Part shown: positions 61,613-64,000 of the stretch, piece after piece | Layout: each line of letters opens with the position of its first letter | Numbering within the stretch: the first letter of the stretch is position 1 | NCBI RefSeq assembly: GCF_900142375.1 | Contig: NZ_FRAR01000020.1 | Span: 54,067-118,066 of the forward strand | From: Desulforamulus aeronauticus DSM 10349 | Lineage (GTDB): Bacteria > Bacillota > Desulfotomaculia > Desulfotomaculales > Desulfotomaculaceae | DNA: 64,000 bases | Direction: 5' to 3' | Made by a program: the position numbers and the translations under genes | The notes under the pieces: generated by a model | Told to the model about the DNA's origin: nothing | Database searches by the model: none | What the model saw: only the letters and a program-made list of their open reading frames with translations

Positions 61613-61927
61613 ATGGTGTCGCAGCAAGAACTAAGCCGTATGACAGAGACAGAAAGAGAAATCTATCTAGTAGATGTACTGGAAAGAAAGCTTAATGAAC
61701 TAAAGCATTCAGTAATGACTGCAGAGCAAAAGGAAGAACATGGGCATGGTCCTGAATTTCAGAGGGGTATGACAGCAGGCTTTGTTTCTGGTCTTGCTTT
61801 AGCATCCCGGGTTCTGATGCCGGAAAAAGCTATTTCCAGCAAGGTGTTGGAAGTTTTGGAACAATATAATACCTGGGCCCAAAATTTTAACCGACAGGGA
61901 AAGAGAGCCAGAACGGAAAAAGATTGA
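61613..61927 (+). CDS. Hypothetical protein, 104 residues
   Basis: The N-terminal 'SRMTETEREIYLVDVLERKL' is helical and acidic, followed by 'GHGPEFQRGMTAGFVSGLAL', which may be a short buried helix. There is no clear family. The ribosome site (GGGGG about 10 nt upstream) is moderate. It is followed by two more plus-strand genes and may form a loose operon with them. Confidence 0.55.
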   Translation: MVSQQELSRMTETEREIYLVDVLERKLNELKHSVMTAEQKEEHGHGPEFQRGMTAGFVSGLALASRVLMPEKAISSKVLEVLEQYNTWAQNFNRQGKRARTEKD

Positions 61928-62008
61928 CTGTAGCAGTAGAATCAATGCACGCATAGCATATCGTAACCATACTATTATTGGTCTAGGCCATTGTTATGGA
62001 GGGATGCT

Positions 62009-62515
62009 ATGGGGGGAGCAATTATTTATCCTGAGATTATTGGAACGCTGGCAGATACCGGTTTTCTTGTGGTACCAGCCATAAAAAAAGAAATGGCCTA
62101 CTATGCTGAACGCCGCTTCCTGGGTGAAGAAGTAAATTGCCGGTTGAATTGGAATTTAGTCATTATAAAGTCATTAGAAATTTGTTTAATTTCTATGGAA
62201 ATCCTTTGGGATGATGGAAATGTTACGGTAGTGGGTTTTCCCTCTAAAACTTGGGAGCAATTAAGCCAACTAATGCATTTCCGCAATGTTTTGCTGCTGC
62301 CGGATCGGGGACTTATTACTTCTGAGAATAACCTGATTAGCCCGGTAGCTGCCCAAGAGGGTTTTTTGATTGAGGGAATCGATAAAGGGCTCATTCATTT
62401 GGCCAAAAAAGCAGCTAATATGCCTCTAGACATGAATGTCCAGGGATTAATGACCTATCTTTGCGATCTTATTAATACGACTCGGTCATCGGACAGTGGT
62501 CTTTTCCTCAGTTAA
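62009..62515 (+). CDS. Hypothetical protein, 168 residues
   Basis: It begins MGGAIIYPEIIGTLADTG. It is soluble, mixed alpha/beta, with no motif that I can name. The frame opens at 61991, but GGAGGG before ATG 62009 favours the shorter form. It lies 29 bp upstream of the exonuclease-like gene, so co-transcription is likely. Confidence 0.6.
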   Translation: MGGAIIYPEIIGTLADTGFLVVPAIKKEMAYYAERRFLGEEVNCRLNWNLVIIKSLEICLISMEILWDDGNVTVVGFPSKTWEQLSQLMHFRNVLLLPDRGLITSENNLISPVAAQEGFLIEGIDKGLIHLAKKAANMPLDMNVQGLMTYLCDLINTTRSSDSGLFLS

Positions 62516-62544
62516 GTGGGGGTGATGAAATAGTAGGGATTAAA

Positions 62545-63261
62545 GTGATAAGTTATAATATTCGTCATGCCCGGGGGATGGATGATCAGGTCAATCTTAG
62601 CCGGATAGTAGAGGTATTAGCCCGGTCTGGTGCACAACTAGTTGGACTTCAAGAGGTGGATAAACATTTGCCCCGCAGTCGTTTCTGCCATCAAGCTAAA
62701 ATTCTTGGCCAAAGGTTGCAAAAGTATTGGGCTTATGGTGCAACATTGCAATGGGGGGTTGGGCAATATGGTGTTGCTACACTGAGCCATTGGCCTATTG
62801 TTTTTCAGAGACTACTTCTTTTACCCAGTCGGGGCGAACAGAGAGGATTGCTAGAAACAGAAATACAACTGGGCCATAGAAGGATTCACTTTTTTTGTAC
62901 CCACCTAGGATTAAATAGCGAAGAGAGGCAGCAACAAGTCAGAGAAATTATACAGATTGTTCAGGATTCCCCGAACCCGGTTATTCTGGTGGGGGACTTT
63001 AATGATGAACGTACCTCGGAGGAATATCAGCTCATCACCTCTGTTTTACAAGATGCTACCGTGCAAGAAAAGGATTTTAAAACCTATCCCGCGAATCAGC
63101 CGAAGGAACATATTGATTTTGTTTTTGTCTCTTCTCACTGGCAGGCTACGTCTGTAAAAACGTTTCATTCATTTGCTTCGGACCATCTACCGGTGCTAGT
63201 AGAATTAAGGCTGGTAAAACCGGATGTTCATCTGGAATATATAGATATGCTCAAGCAATAG
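62545..63261 (+). CDS. Endonuclease/exonuclease/phosphatase-fold protein
   Basis: This 238-residue protein starts with 'ISYNIRHARGMD'. The EEP motifs are 'LVGLQEVDKHLPRS' (metal-binding Glu), 'FFCTHLGLNSEERQQQ' (catalytic His), 'VILVGDFNDE' and 'SDHLPVLVELRL'. These act on phosphodiester or phosphate-ester bonds with Mg2+. The substrate may be DNA, a sugar phosphate or a lipid head group. GTG 62545 has GTAGGG 6 nt upstream. A non-standard ATA start 5 codons earlier would suit the family start but cannot be shown. Confidence 0.85.
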   Translation: MISYNIRHARGMDDQVNLSRIVEVLARSGAQLVGLQEVDKHLPRSRFCHQAKILGQRLQKYWAYGATLQWGVGQYGVATLSHWPIVFQRLLLLPSRGEQRGLLETEIQLGHRRIHFFCTHLGLNSEERQQQVREIIQIVQDSPNPVILVGDFNDERTSEEYQLITSVLQDATVQEKDFKTYPANQPKEHIDFVFVSSHWQATSVKTFHSFASDHLPVLVELRLVKPDVHLEYIDMLKQ

Positions 63262-63265
63262 TTAA

Positions 63266-63289
63266 AACGCACTGGTTTCCCAGTGCGTT
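63266..63289 (+). terminator. Hairpin after the EEP-fold gene
   Basis: AACGCACTGG and CCAGTGCGTT are perfect complements with a 4-nt loop. There is no strong T tract. Confidence 0.6.
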
Positions 63290-63677
63290 GCAACCAGTTG
63301 AAAAATATGGAAGATTTATTTATCAATTTGAGTGGTTTGTTAACTATACCAGGATTAAAGATATTCTTTTTGGTGTAGGGTTGAATCAATTTGAAAAGTA
63401 TCAAGGAGTATTACCTACGTTTTTCAAAACAGTGATATAACAGTAGATAGATTAACGATTATCAAAACCCAATAATGGGGGGCGTAACGAAACTTTAATT
63501 TCGTTACGCCCCATTTTGTTTGTAGGTACCCTTTAATTTCTCTTTATAAAGAAAGGATGACCTTTACCATTGACTTTATAGCATTTTAGAAAACTGATTG
63601 ACAAAATGTAACATTTTCCAGCCCGATGGAATATTTTAGATTGAGCTAGCTAATTTTAGAGAGGGGTTGATTATAAG
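63290..63677. other. Intergenic region before the last gene
   Basis: AT-rich, with a terminator-like hairpin at 63479-63519 and no gene before it. I see no conserved RNA. An unlinked TTGACA occurs at 63598, without a -10 element at normal distance. Confidence 0.35.
63479..63519 (+). terminator. Strong isolated hairpin
   Basis: GGGGCGTAACGAAA (63479-63492) and TTTCGTTACGCCCC (63499-63512) are perfect complements, followed by ATTTTGTTTG. It is 218 bp past the nearest stop codon, so it may end a long 3' region or a small RNA. Confidence 0.65.
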
Positions 63678-64000
63678 TTGCCAACGATTTCATTAATACC
63701 AATTGGGGACGCTTATATTGCACAGTCTTACCCAACAACCAATTTTGGATCTGTTGTGGCACTGTATATTGGTAGTTTTACTAGGATTAACGACGTATAC
63801 AGGAGTCTAATACAATTCCCTACACCCATCATACCCGCTGGTAATGTTCTGAACAATGCTTTTTTAAGACTCTATCTTTATAGGAAGGATGTACCGGGTG
63901 TTCAACCAATATACATCTACCGGGTTAACACTCCCTTCAACCAAAATACTGTGACCTGGAACAATAGGCCTGTTAGCTCTTACACAGGTAATTTCTATAA
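63678..64000 (+). CDS. DNRLRE-domain protein, 3' end outside window
   Basis: The frame is open from TTG 63678 to the window edge (107 codons seen). GAGAGGGG lies about 11 nt upstream. The sequence follows the DNRLRE/CBM96-like pattern: 'GDAYIAQSYPTTNFGSVVAL', 'RSLIQFPTPIIPAGNVLNNA', 'FLRLYLYRKDVPGVQPIYIY' and 'VTWNNRP'. Such beta-sandwich domains are found in large surface or spore-associated proteins. No signal peptide is present at this start, so it may be released or cell-associated by another route. Confidence 0.75.
   Translation, partial: MPTISLIPIGDAYIAQSYPTTNFGSVVALYIGSFTRINDVYRSLIQFPTPIIPAGNVLNNAFLRLYLYRKDVPGVQPIYIYRVNTPFNQNTVTWNNRPVSSYTGNFY

Noticed and set aside
1..64000. CRISPR arrays, insertion sequences, prophage, tRNA or rRNA genes
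   Set aside because: I looked for regular spaced repeats, transposase motifs and tRNA-like cloverleafs and found none that I could support.

Overview
The window looks like a chromosome segment of a spore-forming, strictly anaerobic Gram-positive bacterium of the Peptococcaceae type. A Desulfotomaculum/Desulforamulus-like organism is my best guess. The reasons are S-layer-homology (SLH) proteins, RNA-based regulation typical of Firmicutes (T-box, purine, ykkC and cobalamin elements), strong AGGAGG ribosome sites, frequent TTG/GTG starts, TatA, a type-I GlnA, an extracellular flavinylation locus and a B12-linked radical SAM gene. No sulfate-reduction gene lies in the window, so the genus is an inference. 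I saw no rRNA, tRNA, CRISPR array, insertion sequence or phage module.

Layout. 1-15 kb: the end of an SLH protein, a glycosyltransferase, a metallophosphoesterase, two chemoreceptors, an HD-GYP protein, a DUF815 ATPase, a YyaL-type thioredoxin-fold protein, an HxlR regulator and a PLP decarboxylase followed by an unlisted 36-codon gene. 16.4-27.2 kb: a purine salvage block. It holds xanthine dehydrogenase FeS and FAD subunits, then a tandem guanine-type plus ykkC-type riboswitch with terminator, adenine deaminase, the xanthine dehydrogenase molybdenum subunit and a BMP/NupNOPQ-type nucleoside ABC transporter. 28-31 kb: T-box-controlled trpS, an EamA exporter and its AraC neighbour. 31.4-38.3 kb (minus strand): a cobalamin-riboswitch operon with cbiL, a FecCD/FecE-type importer, a lipoprotein CbiK chelatase, a binding protein fused to SLH repeats and an ABC-2 exporter. 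38.5-42.6 kb: an MBL-rhodanese protein, a B12-binding radical SAM protein and a P-loop ATPase.

42.7-50.3 kb: two Fur-box-like palindromes precede a 1735-residue secreted protein with an FMN_bind domain, GLUG-type repeats and SLH anchors. ApbE, a NusG-II protein and a Gx transporter follow. I read this as an iron-regulated, flavin-based extracellular redox locus. 50.4-52.8 kb: tatA and a Ktr potassium uptake pair.

52.9-60.4 kb: a nitrogen-assimilation cluster. An ANTAR response regulator sits among asnB, a divergent glutamine-synthetase paralogue, a glutamate-synthase-like protein and glnA. Three leaders (asnB, the paralogue, glnA) each show a hexaloop hairpin (A at loop position 1, G at position 4) overlapping the 5' arm of an intrinsic terminator, the known signature of ANTAR antitermination. 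The regulator has Glu where the phosphoacceptor Asp is expected, and the paralogue lacks two metal-ligand residues that GlnA keeps. 60.4-64 kb: small hypothetical proteins, an endonuclease/exonuclease/phosphatase-fold protein and the start of a DNRLRE-type protein cut by the window edge.
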